Notes under the pieces: model-generated
The model's database searches: none
What the model saw: only the letters and a program-made list of their open reading frames with translations
What the model was told of the DNA's origin: nothing
Source: Antedon mediterranea
Lineage: Eukaryota > Echinodermata > Crinoidea > Comatulida > Antedonidae
Reading direction: 5' to 3'
Length of the DNA stretch: 64,000 nt
Assembly (NCBI RefSeq): GCF_964355755.1
Contig: NC_092673.1
Location: 3,787,001 to 3,851,000, forward strand
Translations under genes and position numbers: made by a program
Shown here: one piece after another, positions 11,881-24,000 of the stretch
Layout of the letters: every line of letters starts with the position of its first letter
How positions within the stretch are numbered: position 1 is the first letter of the stretch

Positions 11881-12057
11881 ATTGCTGATTTTTTTTCATA
11901 CATACTATTATTTCTTGTTATATTTTTATTTAAAAAAAATTGAGCTGAACAGAAAATGTTTTGAATTTTGCTATAAGCACAGAACGAATACATTCAATTT
12001 TTTATAGTTAATTTAATCAATAACAATGCCGTTACAGCAATAGATAGTTAATTGTAT

Positions 12058-15000
12058 TTAAGCTGAAGGCTTCTGCCATGGTTTTCGATCAACGCCCTTA
12101 TTTCCTGGGGTGTGCGTGTAACGGCAGCTGTCTCCAAATGCGCATCCAGTTGTTCTCCAAAAGTAACATTCGTTGCCATTCACCGGTCCCTTCACCTTTG
12201 TTTTATCGATCTCCGTAACAGTACTGAAAAAAGATGACATGCAATAGTGATTTTTGATTGGTTCGTATTAAAAATTTACTAGAGATTTTTATAGTCAAGA
12301 CAGCGCAGGAAATTGGTTTGCATACAATTAGCACACATCAAGTTTGCTCATTTAAATTCAGGTCTCAAATCTAACAAAATTCTGGATTACTTCTTCACAT
12401 ATTATAAACCAACCACCTCTAAAACTGTCCCCTTAGGCTTGATGTGACTGACGCTTGTGATTGGTCAACTCACTTGCATTGGGTCTATGCCATCGTGTTA
12501 CATCCAAGTAGAAACTAAGTATGTGTATGCTTTACATTTGGGTGCTCTATACAAAAAAAAAACCTTGGACCTACCTTGGTTTTGTAACCACCTCAACTTT
12601 CTGTGGCTGAGGCTTAAATTGAGTTTTCTGCATTGGTTTACTTGCAGCTACGGGTGCTGTGGGCTTCACATTTTTTCGTATTATTGTTGTTCTAGGCTGA
12701 CCAGACACAATTGGATTGTCTGGAAATTTGATGAGTAGCTGGCGCCCGTGAAAATCTTTTCCTTGGAGTTTTTCTAAAGCTGTACTTGCCGATAACGCAT
12801 TCTTGAAATTCACAAAAGCACAGAATTTTTCAGGCAGCATACGAACACTTGTAACTGGACCCCACCTGGAATTTAAAAATGTTGAAATGAATATTGTAAA
12901 TGGAGTTATTATTACAATATTAGGGAGCTTTCAATTTATGACTAACATCTAACATATTTCATTTTTTATTTATTTAATTTCAATTCACAATCAACAGCAG
13001 GGAGCTCGCCCTTTACAGACTAGAATACATAAAAAAACAAGACAAAAGAACATCGACAAGGTCCACAAGAACCAATTACAAACCAACTCTTAATTTTCTA
13101 TTTAAATAAAGATAAACAATTAAAGAAAATATCAATAGTGAATTAAGTAATCTCGGTAATCTACAAGTAATACAAGTGAAAATTATTATTTATTCACGAA
13201 AAAAACAATACAAAGCATAGCCTACATATTACACTACATTACACTATATATTATATTTTATTTACAGGTAAATACTAGTATTATTTAGTATGTCAATTCA
13301 AATAAACAAAATATTCTTGTGCACTTACTGTGAAAATAATTCTTCTAAAATTTTTTGTGTGACTGTTGATTGAACATTTCCAATCCACAATGACGTTAAA
13401 TTTTCAGGGTTGCGTGAACTATCAAAAAAATAAATCATAAAAAAATGATTACAGTGACATCGTAAACTGGAAGAATTTTATAGTACTGTTTAGTTTAGTT
13501 TCAGTTTTATTTCACACAACATATTACAATATGCATACATTTGTACTTATAAATAATAATAAAACAATTGATTGTGTGTGGAGATTACAATAAGTCTGAA
13601 CCTCCAGATAAAACAAACAATAAATATTGTGATGACATCGTGAGGTAATTTTCCGTCGTGAGGTAATTTCCCGATTGATCGTAATCAAAACAGTACTGGG
13701 GTTGGTCAACTAGCGTTCCTGCTCCCAACAAGTACATCCATTCATAGAAGCCTTAATGAAGTAAGCCTACCTGGTGGTGGCCATAGAACGGTCCCGAGAT
13801 AACGACTATACTTCGGCTTTAGTCGATAGAAGATTGAAAAAAATTGTTAGAGATAGAGTATACGATGTTTGATTATGTGTAAATGTGTGATTTGTTCTTT
13901 TATTCAAATGATGTTCTGCATAAGGAAACGGAGATAGTAGTTGGGTATAATGATTTTTTATATCAATTAATTAAATTATCATAGATTGTATATTATGCGA
14001 TAAATATTGTTTAATAAATTTTTGATATATTTATTATTATTATAATATTAATAAAAAGATATTTGTTAGTATAAATTTTAAAAATATAGATATAAGGAAG
14101 AAAAGCAAAGAGATTATGGAGCGTCTGTACCAGAATATACAACACTAAGTATTGTAAAGTTAATATAGGCCTACTAAACAATTTAGGTGATCTTGTCAAT
14201 TACCTCACGACTGAAATAAGCAATTAGAAAAACCATACAAGATATGCATTTCAAATAAGCAAAATAAAAAAACAAAAACAACAACAAAACTTTAATGCAT
14301 AACTGTACGTATGCATTGGTAAAAATTCAACAATATTTACTCTTGTCTATTTTCTGTAAGTGTTTGTGCTAAGTAGTCCTCTTCATCAGATATATATATG
14401 TCCTCTTCGGTTTCTGTAGTTTGCGGTACAATTCCACTGAGAAGAGAATCTAACGCCGCTTGTACCGACGTATATTGACGAATTGCTGCTTCACTTTGTT
14501 GTCTTGAAAAACCCATTTCCTAGGAAATAGAAACATAATCAAACAAAAGAAAGCACTCAGAAACTGAGTGAAGTACTTGCCCAAATATTGCCACAGAGGG
14601 TGCATGTTAATGCTAAGTGTACACAATATTTGTTTTTTGTTTTTAGTAATGCATGTTACAAATCTGCAACATAACTTGTGATAACCAACTATTCCCTTCA
14701 TTCAAACAACGTAACATGTTTCAAGTAAAAAGATTGATGAATAAATTAAACCTTTTTTTTAAATAGACTGTACTGAGCATGGCCCAACAAAATTAAAATT
14801 GACATATCTTACAATAAGTTGGTGAGTTCTAACACGAATCAGTTCTTGAACAGCGTCATCACACTCTTTATCAAGTTTTAAAACATGTTCAAATGCTGCT
14901 TCTGCATCAGAATATAACTGAAGAGAAAATTGAAATAGAAAAATAATCAATGAATATCAATCAATCAATGTCAATCAATCAATCAATGTCAATCAATAAA

Positions 15001-18000
15001 TGTCAATCAATGAATATCAATCAATGAATATTAATCACTAAATGTCAATCAATGAATGTCAATCAATGAATATCAATCAATGAATATCAATCAATGAATA
15101 TCAATCAATGAATATCAATCAATGAATATCAATTAATGAATACCAATCAATGAATATCAATCAATGAATATCAATAAATGAATGTCAATCAATGAATATC
15201 AATCAATGAATATCAATCAATGAATATCAATCAATGAATATCAATCAATGAATATCAATCAATGAAATTCAAACAATGAATATCAATCAATGAATGTCAA
15301 TCAATTAATATTAATTAATGAATATCAATCAATCAATATCAATCAATGAATATCAATCAATAAATATCAATCAATAAATGTCAATTAATGAATATTAATG
15401 AATATCAATCAATGAATATCAATCAATGAATATCAATTAATGAATATCAATCAATGAAATTCAAACAATGAATGTCAATCAATGAATATTAATCAATGGA
15501 TGGCAATCAATGAATATCAATCAATGAATATCAATCAATAAATATCAATCAATAAATGTCAATTAATGAATATTAATGAATATTAATCAATAAATGTCAA
15601 TCAATGAATATTAATCAATGAATATAAATCCATGAATATCAATCAATCTCAATCAATGAATATCAATCTCAATCAATGAATATCAATCAATCTCAATCAA
15701 TGAATGAATATCAATGAATATCAAACAATCAATCAATAAATTTAAATCTAAAACAATCAATCAATATTAATCAACCTCAATCAATCAAAACCAATAAACA
15801 ATAACAAGCATGTCCTCCTTTACAAAACAATTTATGATAAAATTAAAATATTTTCTTTATTAACCAAGAAAATTTAGATAATATGGCAAGAAATACAGGA
15901 CTTGAATAATTTTCAATGCATAACAATTATTACAGATGCATTTCTATATCTACAGGTTTCGTTTGTAATGTCAACGACAAAATGTTATTCTTAATTGATA
16001 CCTTATGAGAAAATTGGATAAAACTTACTTTTAAACCAGCGAGGGCTCTTCCTTTTCTAAAATAACCTTTCGGCCAATCTTTATTCAGCTGAATTGCTTT
16101 TTTCGCATCTTCTAATGCTCTTTAAGAATTAAAAATAAACTAGTTATCAACATTTATTATTTATTTTCAGACGAAATTAAAAACATTTGTAATGAATGTA
16201 AAAGCTATAGTATAACCGAGAATATTGAGTCTATAGGTCGCTCAAATAGTCCTTCAGGAAGAAAGTGTCTTTAATAGAGTGTCCACTGAATAGGTGTTGG
16301 CCAATATATTGGCCATTGTTCGTTTCATGTCCCCTTAATATGTGTACCAAAAAAGAGGTTCTATTGTAATTAAATGAAATTTTCAGAAATATAAAAAGCA
16401 ACTTACTTATCATGTTGGCCTATTCGGTCATAACAAAATGATCTATTACCAAAAAACCTATAAAAACAATTGACAAAATAACATCCACAAATAGAAGTAA
16501 TGGAGGAATAAACCTTGAAATTTCTATAAAAACCTATAAAATTTATTTTCATATGATCATAAAATCAAACACACTAAAAACCATGTAGACAGCTATTAAC
16601 TGTTATGTATCTTTTATGTACAGATATAAAACCAATAGGTTGGTTAAGCTTGGTTCCCTTTAGAACGTAACGCAAGGACGTAAACGCAACGCAAGTGGCT
16701 TGTCATTGGTCAATTCACTTGCGTTGCGTTACGTCCTTGCGTTGCGTCGCTAGTGGGAACCACGCTTTAGGGCTTGAGGACTTTTTCTAAGGTATTTGTA
16801 ACGAAACCCAAATGTTATACCGAAAAAATAAATTTAAATGGATTTAAAAGGTCAACTATTTTTTGTTTATGAATACTCATCTGTTTAAACAAAATAGACA
16901 GCATTCACAAACTATTAGCATCAAATTTAGAAATAAACTCACCTAAAATCTTTTGAATCTAGATTAATAGCCTCTGTAAATAATTGAATAGCATCGGAAT
17001 ATAATCCTTGATTTGCCATCTCATTTCCTTTTACTACAAACAAAAATAAAGCCATTAACTATTGTTAATAAGTCGCCTAGTATTTATTCTGATTTATTAC
17101 ATTTTAGAATTATTTATTTACAACAAGAAGACAAATTCATCAATTGCACTTAACTGAGTTATTCCCTTGAGTATTTCACTTAAGTCAGTAAATAATTTCC
17201 CTCACGTCGTATTCATGGTGTGAATGGTGAATACTCAATGGACCTTTTCAACCATGTGACAACATAAAAAGGTCAAAGTTTAACAAAACATGTAACAGGT
17301 AATATATTATTAAAGATTTGAGAAATAACCTTACCAGCAACTTTTCTGCTTTTAAGAACAACAGGATCCATCCCTTCAATACTTTCACCTTGATCCTTGG
17401 ATTTTTTATCTTTCTTTTTAGTTGTAGTCGTTGTGGTGGTTATCTTTTTTGTAGCGGTTGCTGCAGCCCGTGTAAAAAAAGCACTGTGCGTATCCCAGCC
17501 TTGGCCTTCTTCATCACTGGGCCCAGTATTACCATGTGAATCCAGTCTACAAAAAACAAATGGTTCATGTCAAATGAATGATATGGATATAGATGTTTAT
17601 TTTCCCTCGACATAATAAGCAGAAACCTAGAAGATACCATGAAAGGGTGTACAACCAGAAATAGAGTAGAACCCTCCCTTTCTGGAAACCCTACCTTCCT
17701 GTGAAATGAATGTGGGGCAATGCATATTTTAACCCTATAAGGCGACGCTTTGTTGGAGGGTCCCAAAACTGTCCACCTAGGGGTGCTATTATTAATAACT
17801 GTCCACCTAGGGGTGCTATTATTAATAACTGTCCACCTAGGGGTGCTATTATTAATAACTGTCCACCTAGGGGTGCTATTATTAATAACTGTCAACCTAG
17901 GGGTGCTATTATTAATAACTGTCCATCTAGGGGTGCTATTATTAATAACTGTCAACCTAGGGGTGCTATTATTAATAACTGTCCACCTAGGGGTGCTATT

Positions 18001-21000
18001 ATTAATATAAACTTACTTTTTATTTGTTGGGTCTTTTTTAATTTTGGGTTTTTGTTGATTTTGTTCTACATTTTCTTTTGTTGTATTTTTCTTGTCTGTA
18101 TATTTTTTATTTTCAGCTGTTTTTGATGATTCCGTTTCATCTAATCTTTCACTCTGAAAAGAAAGAAAACATCCTTACAAGAATAATAAAGATTGTATTG
18201 TATCTGGGAACGATCTAAACATGTATCTTGGTGGTGGTTTAGTGGGTAAGGCACTCTCCCTATAAGAAAGAGGTTGCATGTTCAGATCCCAAAATAAAAT
18301 CTTTATAACTTTTAACTTTCTGTTGAAGATCCTATAAACAAAGAATTGATAATTTGTACCCTGTCACCAATTAAACACTGCTCTTCTGTTGCCTTATTCA
18401 AAAAATTGCTCAAAACTTATTTTTTCGACTACTAACATGCATAGCATCTTTGATTTTGTACCTCGATCTTTGAATTGATGCTTTAATTTTGATATAATAA
18501 TAAATAATAATCACAATTTGATTCAAAGAATAAGAACAAGAACTAACATAGTTATTTTCAGTTGCTATATAAGATTCTTCGTTCTTTTTCTCTGCTATAT
18601 TTTCATTTATTTTTTCTCCACTATCTGTATTTTTTGCCTTTTCATTAGTTCCTTTTTCTATTCGTTTTTTCTCTTTCTGTCTTTTTTTCTTTGCTTTTTT
18701 CTTTTCTCTTTGTTTCCGTTGTTTTTCCTCTTCTTTTACCAGTTCATCTGCATTTTTTCTTGCTTCCTAATAAAATGAGAGAGAGAAACTATATTTTAAA
18801 GTAATTATTTTATGAGAGCAATATGGTATGATGGCATGGGTCCGATACCTAACTGTGTCACGTTGCTTTATCCATGATACTCTAATATGTCTAATTGCCT
18901 CGTCCTTCGAATGGATCATAGGTCGTTGGTCATGTATAAATACAATGAACATGAACACGATAAAAGAATTTGATATTCTAAGCAAAAAGAGTAGGGCCTT
19001 GTCTCTTAGTATTCTGTTCATGGTAGGCACTGCACCGTGGTTACCATGGGTTTGTAGAGTACATAATCCAACATTTCCTCAGTTAAACTATCAACGATTA
19101 ATAATACATTTTCACAGATGACAACACAATTAGGGATGGTATTAAGCTTAAGGGAAATGTTAATGCATGAATAAAAAAAATTATATAGATGAACTAGAAA
19201 ACATAAATATATGTTCATATATATGGTTAGTTTTCAGTAAAAAAGTTTAAAGAAAAAGTAAAGTTTATTACTTACATCTTCTGAAGGGCGATTTTTTTTA
19301 ATAGTGACATTTTCATCGGTTTTATTTGTATATATTCCTCTTCCAGAGTTGTTTGCCAAGTAGTGAATGAACTGTAAATCATCATCATCTTCATTTAAAA
19401 AGTCAGAATCATTTGAATAATCACTGCCATCGTCAAAGTCATCGCTGTCGTAAAAATTGTTGAATCCTGTAGAAGAAAAAAAAACATATTTAATACCTTG
19501 TTTTTTTTTTTCGCAAATATGGGATGGACTTCTGTCTACCTTAGGCAAGATACTTTACTTACGTTTGCCTCTCTCCACCCAGGTGTATAAATTGGTACCC
19601 AGTTAGATCAAGACACAACTTTGCGCTGGTTACTAGCTGCATTATGGGAGTACTGTATGTTTCCATACGTGTGTGATGCAAAAAAATGGCCAGGGTAATA
19701 ATGTTCAGCGCTTAGAGGTTTCACAACATTAGGCGCTATATAAATCTAGGATATTATTATTATTATTATCTTGGTTCAGTAAATGTGCTCTTAATTTAGT
19801 TAATTTTTTAAGAGACTAAGAAATGGGTCACAAATATATTTATCTATTAATAGAAGAATAATGCCTTAAGCAATATTGAACCTCCTACAACTGTCAACTA
19901 ATATTTGCATACTACAGCAAATTCTGTATTTCTATGATATTCTACATCACTGCACACTGACTATGAAAAGAATGCCTCACAATTATAATGGGAAAAATTT
20001 CGAGAATTAGGTATTTTTGTGCTTGATACAACTAATCATTATCATGTTAGGGTATGTTCAGATCTATGGAGTTATGCTTTCGTATCGCAAGCAGTGTCAT
20101 ATTATAATTAACGTCGTAACAGAAAAGTGTTCAGATTTGCCTAACTAACGCTTTCGTTTCAAACTGAAGTGTCACCGATTTGGGCGAACATATGGTATGA
20201 TGCAGGAATAATTTTGATTGGTTAGCGGTCAAAATCGTTGATGCATGACTTTCGTATCGTAAGCGGCGTTCACTAATCTTGTACCTTGAGCTGTCGTAAC
20301 GAACGAAAGAGTAGTGTCGTATGAGGTGGCTTACACTAATCTTTTCCTGGTTCAGACCTATGGAGTTGTACGCCGCGTACAATACAAAAGTTTAACTCCG
20401 TAGGTCTGAACAGGCCCTTAGAGTAAAAGTTTAGATAGTATGTGGCATAGGTTAAAGGTTATCAATATTAAAACATCCTGTAGGATAAGATGATACCTTA
20501 GTATAATAGGTATAGAACTGTATGTTCATTAAAAGCTTTGTCTACACTATCAAAGTAGTTTGCCAAAAAAGTGTGATGTACCTAAATATGGTAGTGATAT
20601 GCCCAAATATAGTAGTGATATGACATCATCATGTCAATATATGGGCACATCACATTTTTGTTGTCACGTAATTGATAGTGTAGACAGAGCTTAATTGGTA
20701 TAAGCCTATGTTCATTAGAACACTTCTGTGTTTATAACGAACACTTTCATCTTCAACATATGTTGTACTTGCACTATATGCTTTGAGATGTATGTTATAC
20801 TATTGCAGTACAATTTCTTCTTTGGGACACCCTATTAGGTAAACTTTGGATTATGCTGATACTTTTCCATGGAAACTGAGAAGACACCTATATTAAAGAG
20901 ACACTTTGTTGACCTTTAAAGCTCAGGTAAAGGCATGAATTTTAAATATAATATTTGGTTAATTGTACATAAATCAAATATTTGTAACAGAAATCGAGAC

Positions 21001-24000
21001 GAAAAAACATGAATTTCCCTTAATATGGTCAAATACAAAATTTGGCAAAATTCTTCCATAAAAACCAGAAAGACTTTTTTTCAGTAGTTAGGTAGTTAAC
21101 CTAATGTAATAACATGTCTGGTGACTTCCTAGACGATGAAAAAAGATGGTGGATATACGGTGGATAATTTTTGCTATAGCATGAAAATAAAAAGCTGAAG
21201 TTGAATACAAATATCAGAAATGTAATATTCAAGTTATATTACCTATATTTAGTCATCTGATAACATTTTTTACCACACCGTTTATTTTTCATAGCTTTTT
21301 AAAATGCCTCTCTATTTTTATTTTTTTTTTTTTATTTGTGTACAAAAGAATACAGATTTTACTGTGTAATTTGAACTATCCCCCCCACTGATAAGTGCTC
21401 ATTTTCAACAAGCTCACGTAATACAAATAAAATCCCAAAAATTATGAAACATAGGGGAAACTATAGATCGATAATTATTGGAATGTATGATCTATAGAAA
21501 TTTTTTGCCCGCACCTGGCCTTTAAGGTGTCCCTTTAATAGAGGTTCTATAGTATTTCAATAATGCATCTAATCAGGAATACTCACTTGCATTGAAAAAC
21601 ATTCTGGCAAAAAGATCAAACATGTCGGACTGTAAAAATAAGAAGACATAAACACATTCAATATATTTGCACAAAGAAAAATGTCATAATTTGTATGGAT
21701 GAACAGTTTGTGTGGGTGGGCTTTGTTCAATAAAATACTAAGTGTTCTATACTGTACAAGCTACCATCAACAGACAATAATGCTATGTTTATCTTGCATA
21801 TGTACATACTTAAGAAAAGCTGATAAAGACAATTCAAGTATTTAAACAATTTGTATGCATTAAAAATTGCTATCATTTTAGTAACAAATTTAATGTTATC
21901 ATAAAATTACAAAGAGTTAAAAAAGCGTTGACAACACTATCAAACTAGTTTGACCAAAAAAAATGTGATGTGCCCAATATGGTATTGATACGCCTAAATT
22001 TGGTAGTGATATGACATCATCATGTCCGTGTATGGGCACATCATCATGTCCGTATATGGGCACATCACATTTTTACTGTAAAGTTTGATCTTTAATGTAG
22101 ATTATATTATTGTAAATGATGTTCACTCCTAGCTAGCAACAAGACAATAATATAAATGACGTCAATATGGGAAATTTAGTTAAATATATTTTTAGCAACC
22201 TTTCCAACATGAATCAGTGGATTTATAAGAGAATTTCATTATGGTAACAACACCAAGATGCATATTAAAGCTCTGTCTACACTATCAAACTATTATTAAA
22301 ATTACCAAATTATTATGTGAAGGGATTGGCCTCTATTTCTCCTGAGAAAACTGTTTTGTAATACCTTGTCTCAATTAAAATCAGAATGTTAAGCTCTGTC
22401 TACACTATCAAACTTTATGTGACAAAAAAATGTGATGTGGCCATATATGGACATGAAATCAGTACCATATTTAAGCATATCACTACCATATTTGGGCACA
22501 TCCCACTTTTTTTGTCAAACTAGTTTGATAGTGTAGACACAGCTTAAGATGAACCCATAAAACTGCCTAAAAAACATAACAAATTTAAAAAAACAATATT
22601 TCTATTTATTTAAACTTACAGGAGACAAAATAATTTCGCTGCCATCTTCAGGTTCGTCTGATGTCAGGCGTTTGTAAGCTGCTGACACTTCTTGAAATTT
22701 CTAAGAAAAAATTTGATTGAATTACCGTATTCATAAAAAAATTTCAATAATTTATAATATACGGAATACACATTAGATTCTTAAAAACATTTTATTTTTT
22801 GATTACAGTACTTTTTTTAGGTTTATTTACACTGTATCTATCCTCATTATCAACATCAGAATATTTCATAAAATACTGCTTTGTGAATTTCATTTCAACT
22901 CTCCTTTTGTTAAGCTGATGTGATGTGCCCAAATGTAACGATATGATGTCATCATGTCCATATATGGGCACATCAAGTTTTTGTTGTCACATGATGGTGT
23001 AGACAGAGCTTTATACTATATGTGGATGTTTTAAAATTCTAAAGCTCTGTCTACACTATCAAACTTTATGTGACAAAAAAAATGTCATCACACTTACATA
23101 TACATATTAATTAATAACAACATATTACTTTCATAGGGAAGTATTATTCTTATAATATACCTTTGTTGCAGATTCTGAGTTGTGGTGTTTATCAGGGTGC
23201 CATTTTAAAGCAAGTTTTTTATAGGCAGCTCTAATTTCTTCTTCGTCAGCTCCTAAGAAAAGAATAATAACGTCATTTGTTTATACAAGTTTACGTTCTC
23301 TATTGTTAATGTTATATTCTTTTGAAATAATCATAAACCTGAAAGAATCATGTATTGAACCAGATTAAATAGCGAAAAGATAAATATCTAGGTTAATTTA
23401 TTCACATATTACAAAATACAGAAACTATAGAATAAGGGTTTCAGCTAGTTAAACAAAATAGGCAACCCATGTCATAATGGTAATCCATAGCATAACATTA
23501 TGGTTCTGAACATGCCTTAAAGGTAGCTTTGGATAGCACAATGGGTAAATAGGGAACATATTTGAATCAATCAATATAGAACTGAATACTGTATATTTTC
23601 GTGAGTAGGGAATTTCCAAATATTTCTTTGTTCCTTAAAAATACCACCTGCTCATTTCATTCATCAGACCAAAAAAAATACAACTTAAACAATTTCTCAA
23701 ACGGTCTTAAGTTGGAGACCTGATGATGAACTAATAATATTTTCAAATCAAAGGCCTCCATTTTAGTAACAAAATTTCCAGCTATTGATGTTAACAATAC
23801 TGTAAGTAAGTTGTATTATTACTATTATTAGGAATTTAAAGTATGCTTCACACAAAAGCCTATATATACTAATTGTATCGTATGAAAAAAGAATCGTGAC
23901 ATCACAATAGGTGAAGAGGGATGTTGGTCGGGTTTACATTTGTGTTCCATGTCTACAAATCGAAAGTAGCAATATTTTTTGCTGTAAAAAAAAATTTTCA

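Larger units (their letters stand above)
6942..12057. other. Convergent intergenic region NSMCE4A / J-TPR gene
   Basis: No coding exon recognised. Contents in order: a 26-bp tandem repeat (7111-7286), an F2 MITE (8041-8158), a repeat shared with 29338 (8205-8405), an (ATT)n tract near 8625, a large foldback element with a nested element (8762-10292), and a terminal-repeat element (10626-11880). Both flanking genes have their 3' ends here. ATTAAA on the minus strand (12012-12017) is a weak candidate poly(A) signal for the J/TPR gene. Confidence 0.6.

Noticed and set aside
14945-15790. Regular spaced repeat that might suggest a CRISPR-like array
   Set aside because: The 14-bp unit is repeated head to tail with no unique spacers, in an animal intron.
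17440-18126. Open frames made of repeated NNCPPRGAII or VHLGVLLLIT
   Set aside because: Produced by the 30-bp minisatellite, whose period is a multiple of three. Real coding sequence here is the minus-strand exons 17335-17546 and 18017-18153.
18518-18778. Plus-strand frame rich in F, L and S that looks like membrane segments
   Set aside because: It is the complement of the Lys/Glu-rich exon 18548-18766 of the J/TPR gene; poly-Lys codons read backward give Phe/Leu.
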